The notes: a model not told the origin generated them from the letters alone. Positions 32,291 through 44,714 are shown, numbered from the stretch's first letter. The stretch is DNA of 64,000 nucleotides from Flammula alnicola (GCA_015499995.1 JADNRV010000194.1:1-64000); one strand, 5' to 3'. A program made the numbers and translations.

Positions 32291-32462
32291 AGGCAATGAG
32301 GGGGTAGCAGCAGCAGCAGCAGCGGTCCCGCGGCTGCTGCTCGGATACGGCGACGACGTCGAGGTAGGAGGAGCCGCAGCACGACGGCTGCCGCTCGGAT
32401 ACGGCGACTGCGACGAGATGGAAGCAGCAGCAGCACGACGGCTGCTGCTGATCGGATACGGC

Positions 32463-32755
32463 GACGACGACGGGAACAGCAGCAGCAGCAGCACGACGGC
32501 TGCTGCTGATCGGATACGGCGACGACGACGGGAACAGCAGCAGCAGCAGCACGACGGCTGCTGCTGTTCGGATACGGCGACGACGACGGAAACAGCAGCA
32601 GCAGCAGCACGACGGCTGCTGCTGTTCGGATACGGCGACGACGACGGGAACAGCAGCAGCAGCAGCACGACGGCTGCTGCTGTTCGGATACGGCGACGAC
32701 GACGGGAACAGCAGCAGCAGCAGCACGACGGCTGCTGCTGTTCGTATACGGATAC
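32463..32755. repeat. 58-bp tandem minisatellite, five near-perfect copies
   Basis: Units start at 32463, 32521, 32579, 32637 and 32695 (GACGACGACGGGAACAGCAG and so on), each ending CTGCTGCTGTTCGGATACGGC or a close variant. The exact 58-bp period is not a multiple of three, so translation rotates through Ser-, Gln- and Ala-rich versions in successive units with no stop. Each unit carries CAGCAGCAGCAG and CTGCTGCTG as hairpin arms. The same array is more degenerate in the opposite arm, which suggests recent local expansion. Confidence 0.85.
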
Positions 32756-35257
32756 AACTACGATAACGACGAGGGCGCAGCTGCAGCCGCACACCCGCTG
32801 CTGCTGCTCTATACGGGTACGACTACGACGACGACGGGTACGACGACGACGACGACGGGGGAACGGCAGTGGCAGCACGACCGCCGCTGCTGCTCGTAAC
32901 GAATAGACGACAGCGAGGAGGGCGGAACGGCAACAGCACGACCGCTACCGCTGGTCGGATACGGCGACGACCACGGGCGAACACGGGCAGCAGCACGAGC
33001 GCTGCTGCTCCTCCTGTACGGATACTGCGACCGACGAGAAGATGGGAGCAGCAGCAGCAGCAGGACGACCGCTGCTGCTGCTTGTACACGACGACGATGA
33101 AGTGGACACAGCAGCAGCAGCACGACGGCGGCTGCTGCCCGTATATGGCGACGACGAGGACAAGCAGCAGCGGCACCCATTGCTGCTGCTTAGATACGGC
33201 GACGACGACGAGGTGGGAGGAGCACCAGCATGATGGCTGCCACTGGGATACGACGACGATGGCGAGGTGGGACCAGTGGCAGCAGCACGACGGCTGCTGC
33301 TCGGATACGGCGACGACGAGATGGAAGCACCGCCAGCAGCACGGGCGCTGCTGCTGCTGCTGCTGCTGTGTTATGACGGCGACGACAATGTGGGAGCGGC
33401 GGCGGCGGCGATACGATGACAAGGAAGAGAACGAGGATGAGTAGCAGGAGAGGCGACGACGTGCGTTAGTCACGTCGACATTCGCCCTCCTTGCTCGCTT
33501 ATCCTCGTTTCACTCCTATGTCTTATTTTCTTTGTTGTATACCTTATGACCAGTACATAGCTCAAATATATTCAAAGTTTTCTATTTAATCTTTTTTACC
33601 TGAGGTTTTCGAGCATAGATGACAAGGCCAAAATGAACCATGCCTATTTTTAAACGTGCGTGGGATTAATAGAAGGTATCTAATCTATAGATAACAGCGA
33701 AAGGCGCCGAGGCACGGGCGTCTGCATCCAAAATATCTAGATAGGGCGCTTCCTGGCTATCTAATCTATAGATAACGAACCAGGCACAAGCGCTGGCATC
33801 TAAAAATATCACACCAACGTACTTTCCGTCTAATTTTAGACTGTCATCCAAAGTCATCCTTCTCAATCCACCCATCCCCGCCCCCCGTGAGGTGCGCAGA
33901 GGGCGGCAATGGGTAGCAATATATTACTGGACCCTATTAGATTTTTTTCCGCAGTCAAAACCGCCCCACATGATGAGCGCGAGCCAAAATACAACACCGA
34001 GCATCATTTGCTGCATTGTTGACAGGTATTTACCATCAGCCCCGCCCTAAACGGGACGTCATCCAAATCTACCCGCCTCAATCCACCCATTCCCGCCCCC
34101 CTAGAGGCGGGCAAACACCTGCATTATGTTGGGATATATTTATAGACCCCATTGAATTTTTTCCCGCGCCCAAAAGCGCCCCCAACAACGAACAGCACCC
34201 AAAATACAGCCGCAGACATCATTTCCTGCAATGTTGACACCTGTTTACCATCACCCGCCCCAACAACAAGCACCAAAGCCATCTCTGGCACCCCGGCAGC
34301 CTGTAGACATTACGTTGCATAGTGTTGGGCAACTGCCCAAGGGGGTTGTTAGCCTTGTGGATGTACACTCCTTATTGGCAGGCAGCCCAGGTATCATACA
34401 TGATACTGGCACATACAGGTGTAGCTATCCGGGACAGGACCCGGGTTCAGCTTTGACGCCGAAGCAAGAACAACGACATATACTCCACGACTACAACGCC
34501 ATGTCCCTCTTGAATCGCTTAGCTTGCATGCGTGCGCGAGGCCTCGCACTGGATCTCTTGGAGTGGGTCGCCTGCAATTACGAGTTAAGGCTGTCGGGGG
34601 AAATCTTTGAGAACATGCATACGGTATTCACGACTGGCATGAACCGATTGTGCGTCAGTTTGATGCTATACAAGCAATTGGCGGAAAGGCAAAGCATCGA
34701 AGGTGCTCCGAATTGTACTTTGGAGGCTATCGGAAGGCAACTCCAGGGCATTTTCCCTGACGACCACTACTTGCAGGTCGGCATAGATCATGCAATCGTG
34801 GAGGTTTTTACGAGCGACGAGTACGACAGTTCAGACGAGTCGATGTCTCTCGACGTTGACCTTGACGAAGTCTTCTCGATCCACAAGATGGATCCACCCC
34901 GGAAACATTGCGGTGAAGGCTACATCTTAGTCAAAATGTTCCCGTTACTGACTCGACGTACACTAGGCGTCGACCTCAAAGAAGTGGGCATATCGGAACG
35001 GGATCGACTTTACATGGCGCACATGAAAATCGACTACGCAAGTATGACCGTCAAACGGGAGCCCGCAGGTAGGCCCGTTGCTTTTCACATCGATCGTAGC
35101 ATTAATTATTCTGACCAGACAAACGTGACATCCGGACTTCAGACGGCGGAGAGGAGGATGAGGAGGTGGTGGCGGACGAGGACGAATAGAGGCCAGCGGC
35201 TGCCCACACTTTTGTATTTCAAGCGAGCCCAAGATGATTTTTTTGACACTATTTTAA

Positions 35258-35297
35258 TCCCTTAGCCAGCACTTTTCTAGTAGTGCTGACTAAGGGA
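35258..35297. terminator. Hairpin between convergent genes
   Basis: TCCCTTAGCCAGCACT (35258-35273) pairs with 35282-35297 in 15 of 16 positions around an 8-nt loop. It lies between the JmjC-like stop (35189) and the stop of the convergent minus-strand gene (35389). A shared 3'-end structure or a tiny inverted-repeat insertion is inferred; its core AGTGCTGAC also appears in the palindromes at 24882 and 40516. Confidence 0.35.
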
Positions 35298-35388
35298 TCG
35301 ATCATCTTTCGACGGAGTCGTGAATATTAAGACAAAATACGCCCGCCCTCGACATCATCATACTATGAACGCCAGTAAGATACTAATA

Positions 35389-38300
35389 TCAAACAGAAAT
35401 AAGCCTATCGGATATAGCGCGCGTGAACTTGCAGAGCATATTTTCCGCCATGATATAGTCCACACCGACAGTAGCATGCTCTGACTCGTCTATGCAGCTG
35501 GCGATCTCAATATCAGCCCTGTGGAAACCGTCGACGCAGGACCGAACGCTTGGTTTCACCTTGGAGCCGCTCGGGTTTGTTCGTCGCACGGGAATGAAAC
35601 CCACAAATTCAAGAGCTTTTGTCGCCCCTTTGTTGAGAAGCTGCACCATGTGGCCCATTTCATCCTTGGTCGGAGGACAAACTGCCTTGGCGTAAACATA
35701 GTCTGCGGTAAGGAGATAAGCGGCAAGGTTTCCCAGTTCGGGGAAGCGTGCCGGTCCGCAGGGAGGCTTGAAGAATCTGAAGCATTCCATAAAGGGAATC
35801 TGACCGTCGCTGGACAAACCGGGCCACTGGTATTGCTGCAATTGAGACCAGTATATGTCGGCCAAGTCGGTGGTCTTCTTGTGATTGTGCCGTCCATAAG
35901 CCGCGGGATCACAAAAGAATCTATCGTCTTGATCGCCCATCTCATTGCAAGCAGCGTGAAAATCCATCGCAGAGGTAAACAGCGTCCTTCCCATTGTCGA
36001 AAACCCGGTGCCAAAGGTGATGGCTCTTCCTACTATAGCGCTGAATACGCCTTCCGTAGTCCGCAAGTGAGAAGGCCTGAAAGGGCCATCAGGATCGCGC
36101 ATGTGATCCCTTGTAGGTGCATGCTCTCTGAACGGGATATAGTAGTCCGGTCTTGCACGCAACGCTTGGTAGAGTCGATCGTTAGGTATATGAATATCCT
36201 TGAAGACCACCAGGTAGCTGTCGGACACGAATTGCCTCAACAATGACAGACGCCGGTTCATGGCGCCCGTCAGTTGTGGAGGAGCCACGTCCACCAGTAA
36301 CGCGTTATTGGAGAGAATATCCGTTCGATTCATCAACTGCCCATTGACGAATCGATCGACGACCGCAGCAATATCGCCAATGGTCTTCCTCTCGACAGAC
36401 TGAGAATTGAAAATGGGATGGTCGGGACGGACGGGCCTTGCGGTAGCATCAAACGTAAGCGGTCCTAAATCCAAAAAGGAGCGCCTGTTGATCGTTTGAT
36501 ATATCTTCCACACTGCATCGAGCGTGAGGATATCGTGCCCGATATCTCGCAACAAAACGTGGACAAAGTAAGCCTGGTACTGGACGTGTTCGCTTGAAGG
36601 ATATGCGAGCCAGTTTCCCAGCACCTCCACGACCGTGTCGGCGACGAGTTTATCATACTCTTCGAGCACGTCTGGAATGTTGTCCGTCCGCAAATCAATA
36701 ACACATTGAGTATCAGGCAGGTCGAGGCCGCACAACTGCGCACTGAATGTCGCTCGAACGGCGCCGGACTCTAGCAAGTATACCACATAGTCGATCAAAG
36801 TCGATAGCCAAGCTACGGATATGGCGTCGGTTCCGTTTAGGATGCCGTGAATATGTTTTAGGATGAAGACGTGGAGCCATAGCCAAGAAGTATAAGCTGT
36901 GAGCATGATGCAAGAACGTTGCTTTCTCAACAGAAGCGAATTTGCACGCTCGCTCGCTGTTCTCATAAATATTACAAAGGGTATAACAACAAAGTATTAT
37001 GATTTCTACCCACCAGCTCGGTGCGCAGGTGTCTCGCCGTCCACAGGAGCATATATGTCCGCCGTCTCGTCATCGTCGTCGACAATGATCATGGGACAAT
37101 CCTTCGTGCCCTCGACCAAATCAATTCTCTTATGAGAGCGGGTGTTGCGAGATGACGAAGACGTAGCGGCATTGTGTCTTCCAAATGAAGCGACAAGCTT
37201 GTCGTATCCACTGCCGGACCACGCAAGATATAGAACGTCTGTGAAAAATATCAAATGAATAAGCGGTACCCGTGAAACCAGCATGCGTTCTCACCCGAGT
37301 CGTCTTCCCTAGGTTCGCTATCGTCCGAGTCTATCAGAGGGGACTTCTTGTATTTCTTGTTAGGCGCGGATGGACCTTCCGACCAAAGTTAGCGAGTGCA
37401 ATCTGCATCAGGTAATTATAAGAGTCACCCGGCTGAGAGTTTGCCTTGTTTTTTCCTTTGTTCCGCTTTCTCGGGGTGAATTCAAGCTCGACGCTGCTGC
37501 CGGTTTGGTTGTTGGATAGAGGCAATCCCGTCCTCGAGGGACCTGTATAAGAGCGCATGTGAGAGGAGAACAACAACATGCTTACATATAACGATACTTA
37601 CCTGCATTGCGAGCGATTTTCTGGGGACGAGACGGGGAAGGTGGGTCGACTTCATCTTCACCGTCATCCAGATCATCTTCTTCTATAGCAGGAACTGATC
37701 CAGAGCATATGGCGAAAGGAATATGAGCAGAGTAGAATCTATAATATCTCCACCACTTTGCGTACTGGCTGTCAACGAGGGTCTGTTGGCTAACAAGGTC
37801 AGAATCAAGCAAAATGTTCTCCGTTTCGTTGGATGCGTTGGGAGAGCGCCAACCGGGACCCAGCCTCCAGGGGCCTACTCGCTGACGATGCCCATCCTCA
37901 TTGGCAAAGGAAAAGGAGCCCAGGAAAGCGTCGCTGTCAACTCGAGCACCAATGAGGGGATCCAGTTGGGCCAGGATACACAGCACAACAGTCAAGAACG
38001 ACTTGGCAAGAAAAGCGACCAAAGACAAGCGCGGTATGATCACCCTTCCATCTTCCGCGAAAGTCGAAGGATTGCAAGAGAGCCGTTTTCGCCTACTCAT
38101 TGGCTAAAGTAAGCTACACGTATGTACACGCAGAAGTAGACAATTACATACTCAGGTGTAATCATCTCAGGAGTAGCGTATAAAACATTCCCCAATCCCA
38201 ACGCACCCAACGGCCTTTTCTGGAAATCTCCCGTCATTCCCTTGGGAGGGTACGAAATCAAGGTAACCCTGGTTGCCCAACTGAGTTCGTCGGCGGCGGC

Positions 38301-39831
38301 TGCCGCAGGCGCGATGGGAGGGGAGGAACCATGGCGGCGAAGACCCGAGAAACAGACAGAAGCGAAGGAATCCAGCGTGACAAACACACCCGGATAGAGC
38401 ACGAAGAATCGGCTGGGATCGAACCCTTCCAGGAGGTCGGAGACAGCGGCCATATGCGAATAATGACCAGGACTATCGTCGGAATCGATATGCTCTTCGC
38501 CGGCGCTGCCCATAGAATCTTGGAGCGTTTCAACTGAATACCGGCAAGTTAAAACGAAGATCAATATAGGTATGAAACGAGAGCAATAATACCGGACGTC
38601 GATGGTCGAGTAGGCGCAAGATTAAGCTGGGTGGCAGCGAACGCGCTGTTCCCATTGACACCGACACTAGGGATATTTAAGAGTTCGGCGTTGATATCGA
38701 GGTGCTCCATTATCTCTTCCGGGCCAGTTCGAATTGCACGCATGGCCATCGCAGTTGTAACCTGCATTAAAAGCTATCAGGCATAAAACCAAGGGAATCG
38801 CGCGAAAATACACGCACCCTAACGAGCTCCGCCCTCATCTTCAGAGTCGCTTCGTCATTATCCTTAACTTTACCATCAGCGCAGGGAGAGCAGAGAGACT
38901 TCTGAGACTGGAACGACATCCCAAAGGCGTAGCACCTTCCGCCCCTAACTTTGGTGGGATTGGTACGCTCCCAAGCGGTGCCGCCGATACGGACACCGTC
39001 GCCTGTGTAGCTGGGCTCAGCGCGCGACCTAAGTTCCCTGGGCCTGAGAACGGCATCGCGAGCAGCAACGGTGTCGGTGCGCAATGCATCCGAAAAGAGA
39101 TCGCTGTGGGGAGACCGTAAATTACGACGTACTGGCGGCATTCAACGAATATACGCACCGTCCGTTAACCCATACCACAGCCACGTCCTTTTCGCCAGTC
39201 TGAGGTGAGGAGGCAAGCCTGGCGAAGATAATATCACCATCTTCGAGCTTAAGATTTCCTGTAGAGGGCTAGATAAACGAAAGTACAAAGGTCATAGACA
39301 ATAAAAGTATTCACCTTTGGCAATAGCTTCCTCCTCGCTACCGTTGGGCACCCGAAGGACATTTTCTTCCAATTTAAGGATTCTGGAAAGACCAGTGGGA
39401 GATCCGTCGAGGACGAAATAGTATGCGCGGCCATGACCGCTGTGCTTGGGATGGTTGACCATAATGTAGATATCGGGCAGACAATCGAGGCGAGTGGAAG
39501 GGAAGATGACCTTCCTGTCGTTGGGTCCGATGCAATTCATGTTGCAATGTGAAGATTGAAGCAATGCGAGATGCGCGAATTCGAGAGGGAAGTCGGCGCA
39601 AGATCGAGCGGGATTCCTGAGGATCGAGCACTTTTATAGTTGGATCTACATCCGCAATCTCGAAGCCTGAGCCAGGCTTCAAGAACGCGGATATGATCGG
39701 GGTCTATCAATAAGTTGAAACATAGGTTTGAGCATCGTTACGGAGCTTGGAAAATACGTACTTTAACATGAGTCGGACTGTATCTGATGAGGTCGTAAAG
39801 TCACGATATTGCAGCCAGCGCGAGGTTCTGC
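35389..39831 (-). CDS. Multi-exon gene of unknown function (about 1,300 residues)
   Basis: Eleven exons can be traced on the minus strand: about 39831-39762, 39703-39315, 39258-39159, 39103-38818, 38761-38593, 38533-38152, 38103-37602, 37542-37429, 37375-37295, 37238-37014 and 36956-35389. Introns are 47-90 nt with GTRNGN donors and YAG acceptors. Recognisable stretches include PDIYIMVNHPKHSGHGRAYY, a patch with Cys residues (SLCSPCADG), a Pro/Ala-rich region, acidic linkers (IEEDDLDDGEDEVD, IIVDDDDE) and a 520-residue last exon (LDLPDTQCVIDLRTDN, VGFIPVRRTNPSGSK). No catalytic motif or known domain was identified, and there is no signal peptide. The frame is unbroken in all large exons, so the gene is probably functional. 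The 5' start is uncertain because the first exon has no clear ATG. Confidence 0.55.
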
Positions 39832-42046
39832 CTATGAAGCAGATAAGCCGTTATTTTTTAAAACTGCAACTGGACGTCAATATATGCGATTCGAATATAT
39901 GCGATTCGACGTAGACTCGTCGCGATTTCGACTAGAGAAGAAATAGGAGTAGTTGGGGCCCTCCTTTCCACGCCTTAGAAACAAGACATTCGTTTCAATA
40001 ATCCACATATATGACCTCAAATTAATCACCAAAAGTGTAGCGATAACGAGACATATGGAGTTTATATATGCGATCGAAAAGTCGAAGTCTTGCGAAGGCC
40101 CTGAGAATTCGCTAGCTGAGACCCTATAAAGACGAGCGAAACAGCTCTGAGAAACTAAATCCCACCTCCACGTCGGCTGTTTCAAGTTTGAACGTAATTT
40201 ATCCGTTCGTTATCGATTCAGTTACAAAGCATATACTTGAACACGTTACACATACGCGGACGGAGGAGCATCGGTCGAATGTTTCTTCACGTGATGTTGA
40301 CGTACGTACTATTTCGCTTAGAGATACCTCGCAGCGAAATTGAAATCACAAAAATCAGTAGTTGAATTGTTTCATCAACATACGCCGGTTAGAGATCCCT
40401 CGCCGCGGCGTAGAGGTTGCAGAATGCAATGGGCGCTTAAGCGAAGTTGAAGCCGATGCCAAACAATCTACAGCCAAACAACGCGTGACGCCGTATTGCT
40501 TATTCATCACTTCGTTCGAAGTGCTGACATAAGCACGAACTGACTTGTAGCCAAAAATACATATCTATTCTTCGTCTCGCCTCGACGAGGATGTACAGAA
40601 CACGACACACACATCTTAGATAGAACAACAACACAAACCCTGAGCCTCGACTCATCGGAAGGATTATCGGCACACCACAGATAGATCGACACATCCCGCA
40701 CCGCCTTTTTTGCGTCGCTCGCCATTGCCCAATCTGGTCGATTCGGAAAACGCCGGAGGAGCCATCAACGATGCCGGGGGTCGCTGATCTTTGTTGTCAA
40801 CCACCACCCGCAATTAGGCACGCCTGCAACGCCCGAACGAAGGCGCCGCGATCTGGAAGCAAGGCGGGGGATACTGTATACGATTCGTTTCGCGCTTTTT
40901 CTCTCGATACAGCCCACCACTCACCCTCCCACCTACAGCATACGAGGAGATGGTGAATCATTCGCCATCTCTTCTAACTTTGAACGTTGTCTTCACACCA
41001 GACGATGTTCGAGCTTGTTCTGGCGACTGCCAACCACTCACCGCCCTTCCGTATCTGCCAGCAATGCCCAGGCGGCACGCACAAGCGACAGCGCGCCGCC
41101 ACTCCACCCTCCATTGACGCCACAAAATGACGCCGGCTGATCGCCGATCGCGATATCTACCGTCTTCGTGACTTCGATGCTGCTACCACCTCACCACCTC
41201 CCTTGCATGCAAGAGCGAGATGGAGGCGGATAGTTTTGGACATTCGACGCGGCCACCGATTCTCCATCTCCCTTGCACAGTGCAATAGCGAGACAGAGGT
41301 AACGAACCGGGGATTGGGTGCCAGTGGAATGGGTTTCAGTAGGCAGAGTGACAAGGAAACGACTGCCCTAGGGCTCATCGAGCGGCGAAGGGCGGTGGTT
41401 ATTCCTTACCTGCCATCGCTCAGAATGTGAGGGGCGTCGTCGACATCATCGCTGGCACCCTTATGTAGTCTAGTTAGTGTAATACTTTCATTCTACCTAT
41501 ATCCCGTGTGAGATACCCATACCTGTGGTAACTCGTGATACCCCATTACCACAAACCCGTAGCTTGAGGGGTATATATCCTCATGGGTAGGGGTACGGGA
41601 GGCCTCAGCGGTACCCATGGGAGTATCTGCGCTGCTGCCTAGTTCAAACCCCCATGTCTAGGGGTATAGGTATTCAAATTAGAGAGTAGGTCATAATACA
41701 TCAGTAGATATAACTTAACATCAATGGTGGCAATGGTTTCTTTCCAAGCTTGCAGATGGAGGCCTTGCCTAGAGTTACTTATTTATGCAATGTATCAAAT
41801 GTATGGTTTTGCACCATTGAATACAAAGCCTCAAATAGACCCTCAACGACATTCAAAAGGGCCAAATAAGGTACTTGGACTTTGTAAGAAATACTAAGCG
41901 ACCTACTATTGAATTCAAGGAAATTCCAGATTAACCAACAAGTTCAAACTTAGAATCACTCATATCGAGAAGAAAAAAGAAGGATTCATATTGTGGAAGC
42001 CAATTGGCTACAGCTTGTCCGAACAAAAAATGCCAGCAGCCTAAGG
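39832..42046. other. Gene-poor stretch with hairpin-intron module copy 4 and other palindromes
   Basis: About 39840-40200 should hold the promoter of the minus-strand gene. CACTTCGTTCGAAGTG (40508-40523) is a palindrome related to 24863. A 72-residue frame (40507-40725, minus; MASDAKKAVRDVSIYLWCAD) begins with ATG but has no relatives I know. TTCGGAAAACGCCGGAGGAGCC at 40741 opens the module. Paired structures follow at 40947-40971 (arms GAGATGGTGAAT/ATTCGCCATCTC) and 40982-41010 (GAACGTTGTCT/AGACGATGTTC), where the only departures are G-T pairs. At 41524-41553, TGTGGTAA faces TTACCACA in a stretch rich in GGGTA-like repeats. 41700-42046 is AT-rich with nothing recognised. Confidence 0.45.
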
Positions 42047-44587
42047 CTAGGCCAGCACCAAGATCCACTGTGCATATGTTAAAACACGGTGCTGATCCCC
42101 AATCTTGTGTACCTGAGTAATGTAACCAACCACTGCCAGGGAACCACGAGGAATCTCGCTCTCATAAAGAGGATAGGTAGTCTTGAGGTTGTCAAAACCT
42201 TTGGCCGTATAATCTAACCTACCCGTTCTACCGTCATACACAGGGACTTAAAACCAAAGTTAGCCAAAATAAGAGCAAAAAAACTGCGCAGACCACTTAC
42301 TCTTTGCCATGTATTCAAGAGGTCGTATAGATGCCGCAGACTGGCCAGATGCTGCGGGCTTCTTGGAGGGACTGGCTGCCGTGTTGAACATGCCTACAGG
42401 CATAGACGCCGGCATGTGGCTGGAACCAGCACCAGAAGTGCCGGAACGTTCACTGAAAGAAGCTGTGAAATAAAGAAGTGAGCAGCTATAGGATACAAGT
42501 AAAGAAAAATACTGACCACCCAGAGTCCCAAATGTAATGGCATCTGACCAAATGTGCGCATAAAGCCTGGAATGGTGGGTAATCATGCCTACAACACCTG
42601 CAAATCTTTGCCACTCTTCGGTGTGAAAAATACCGGTAATATAATGGCCAGAGAAATTGAGAAGAGAGTTGACTTGGGCGACAAAGGAATCCATCACCAT
42701 AACTGGCGTGACACAGATAGCTGTATCTCGAAGGTTCTTTCCTCCGAGACAAAGCTCGTGGCGGAACCCGCCAGATGATGGCATCGATCTCACGCTGATT
42801 GTAGTGGGATCTACACGAGAAGGATTGATGTACCTCCCATCACGCACAAAGCGAACCGTAGTGGCAACAACATGCCTGAAATAAATGTTTTTAGAATGCA
42901 CCAAGTTCTATTAAAGAAATACGCACGTCATATCCTTCTTATCCGCAAAATAAAGCCACTTGCTGGGAACGACCAGTCCTCGTGCAGGAGAATCCTTGAT
43001 AGGCTCACATACAGCATGTCTACCGGTGGCACAAAATTAACCGTCAAAAAAGAAGCATTGCACAAAGGTACTTACTTCAAGTTTGGGAGGTCGTCGTAAT
43101 AGCCCTTCTTCTTGTATTCCGGATCCTGATGGAGGTGGTGGGACACGTAACAACTGTCAGGCAAGGAACTAGAAACACACGTCAAGTTTATAAGATAGCA
43201 AGATACACGGAAGACGCATCAAATACCTGACGGTTGTTATGTCTGTATCTTCCAAATAAGCAGCCGCACTCTGCTTGGAATCACTGACTTCAAGTGCATC
43301 AAGTGCATCGAGAACCTGGCTTGGTGTACTGCATCCAGATCAGATAAAATTGTAGCTGAAACAGATATAAAACAGACTCACTGAACAAAGGGCGATGACA
43401 AAGGAGCACCGGTGCCAACGCGCTCCTTTCCCCCCTTTTCCTTGGTACCCCTTTTTTTAGTAGGAGTCTTTGGAGAAGGCACAGATATGCGCTCATCATC
43501 AGGTGGGGAAGGAGGGGCGACCTTCTTCTTCTTGGTTCTGGTCCCAGCATTAATACAAACCAAAATACAATATGAATGAACTCACGGAGATTCATCATGC
43601 TTGCTGAAGTTTTTCCTGTTCCTTGTCGCCAAGGGTGGAGTAACAGGAGCTGGCCGCTTGGTTGTCTTGACTCTCGCGGGAACAGAGGGTTCTGGGTAGA
43701 GGCTGAAGGCAAAATGAGTCAACAGTACCAAGCATGAAAGCAAGAAAAAATCACGCACGTATCACCGCCAACAAGTGTGGCACTGGACGATACAAAGAGT
43801 GTTAGAGAATCTGCAGTAAAAGACGCTAAGTAGACGTACTCGGCTTCCATATCATGCTCGCTGTCCTCTTCATACAAGTCAACCTCATCACCCAGCTCTT
43901 CCTCGCTGTTCAGCTCTCCCTCGTCATCCAGGTCTTCCTCTTCCTCGTCATCCTGGTACTCTTCCTCCTCGTCATCCTCTTCAGAATCAGGGATATCTAT
44001 TACTCTAAAGCAGTAATGGTTAGGGAGCATAGAGAACGAGGTGAAATATAACGCACTCGGGTGACCTTGGAATGTAGGATAAGAAAATAATACCTATCAG
44101 AGTGATTAAAAACGTACTCACTTAGGTCGCAGCTTCTTATTGGTAATAGTGACAGCCCGAGTCTTCGAACTAAAGAATAGATTAGGATTAGTAAAGGCGG
44201 ATAAAAACAAAGAAGCGAAAATAATCATGCTCACACAGCGGGCCTGGCCTTTGACGGAGTCGATTTTTGGGATTTTTTCTGTACAGGCTGCTTACTATAG
44301 AGCATAGAAAAGGTCGGTAAGAAGGTGGAGGAGATAATAAAGACGCATACACTTCCTCGTCGTCCGAACCAGCTATGGCGGGGGCAGATTTGACGACCCT
44401 GGTGGACTTCTTCGGAGTCGCGCTTTGCAACACATAGAAAAGGTCAGAAAAAAGGTCAAGGTGATAATAAAGAAACATACACTTTGTCATCATCTGAACC
44501 AGCTATGGGGGCAGATTTGACGACCCTGGTAGACTTCTTCGGAGAAGCGCTTTGCTTTCTCTTTGGTGCAGTAGACCGGGGAGGCAT
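42047..44587 (-). CDS. Multi-exon gene of unknown function with a charged N-terminus
   Basis: About thirteen short exons join in frame. The ATG at 44587 lies about 40 nt downstream of TATAAAGG on the minus strand. The N-terminus is basic (MPPRSTAPKRKQSASPKKST), with a Ser-Pro-Lys-Lys unit repeated through an exon duplication. Next come a long acidic stretch (DSEEDDEEEEYQDDEEEEDL) and more basic segments (TKKKKVAPPSPPDDERISVP), suggesting a nuclear or chromatin-associated protein. The C-terminal half is globular (KWLYFADKKDM, HVVATTVRFVRDGRYINPSR, FHTEEWQRFAGVVGMITHHS) and ends with VPVYDGRTGRLDYTAKGFDN. I recall similar C-terminal segments only in uncharacterised agaric proteins. No enzyme motif is visible. 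The gene appears intact. Confidence 0.6.
44295..44551 (-). repeat. Tandem duplication of an exon together with its intron
   Basis: Two head-to-tail units of about 128 bp (about 44424-44551 and 44295-44423) each contain an exon (SASPKKSTRVVKSAPIAG and SATPKKSTRVVKSAPAIAG) and the following intron. The two introns share GTATG, TCTTTATTATC and GACCTTTTCTATG. The duplication doubles a basic motif without breaking the frame. Confidence 0.75.
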
Positions 44588-44714
44588 GACAAGACAGGCG
44601 CTAAAGTTAGAGGAGAAATTGTACCCCTTTATATTCTTCACAAGACAAACCTGCCGACCGGCTCATCAATAGGAAAAACAAGTGATTTCTCCGGCAATCC
44701 AAACAGGCACACCG

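Larger units (their letters stand above)
29002..34396. mobile_element. 5.4-kb foldback-like element with about 2.3-kb inverted arms, TA target duplication
   Basis: The left arm begins TGATACCTGGGCTGCCTGCC at 29002, and the reverse complement of the right end at 34396 is the same, with near identity for the first 100 bp. TA flanks both ends (29000-29001, 34397-34398). Pairing continues through tandem subterminal units to about 31240 and 31900, leaving a loop of about 600 bp. Outer arms carry two diverged units of about 200 bp (GTCAACAATG...GGGCGGGGACGG) and two of about 80 bp (GTTATCTATAGATTAGATA). The inner arms carry CAG/CTG hairpin minisatellites and the hairpin-intron module. No transposase frame is seen, so mobility would be in trans; TA targets are typical of Tc1/mariner-like enzymes. 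Long uninterrupted arms are the trait of Foldback-type elements. Confidence 0.75.
25204..35189 (+). pseudogene. JmjC-like 2-oxoglutarate oxygenase family gene with a 5.4-kb element in one intron; N-terminal half disrupted
   Basis: Downstream exons join cleanly: 27502-27546, 27600-27674, 27726-27993, 28045-28504, 28563-28795, 28861-28983, then 34451-35068 and 35119-35189. The JmjC-like core has an HxD triad part (AFHGLHDDSDGLGTFVIP) and the distal His (RPNTPHAVFTLEH, then GGHFYATST). The protein ends in an acidic tail (GGEEDEEVVADEDE). A Pro-rich and basic region (SKKRPAPSNQSKTNKRRR) precedes the core. The N-terminal half (YSDQAAKYNEQTILSHLTRW to MELLPMTDPAFLFFTG) belongs to the same family layout. 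It shows a phase change near 25400, another near 26205, an in-frame TGA at 26358 and a shift in a proline tract near 26940. The family is expanded in agarics; histone or other substrates are unknown. The last long intron (28984-34450) contains the inverted-arm element, yet the junction stays in frame (YQP-S-LTPKQ). Confidence 0.6.

Noticed and set aside
29914..33473. Long frames of poly-Ala, Ser, Gln, Cys and Leu residues on both strands
   Set aside because: They are readings of CAG/CTG and GAC/GTC minisatellites open in most frames. They often lack an ATG start and have no domain.
34417..34420. First AG after the foldback element (CATACAG) as the JmjC splice acceptor
   Set aside because: It gives a stop soon after; the acceptor at 34450 keeps the frame and yields a normal intron length without the element.
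41500..41700. Telomere-like GGGTA/TACCC phrases
   Set aside because: They are irregular and not a TTAGGG array; better seen as a low-complexity repeat with a local hairpin.
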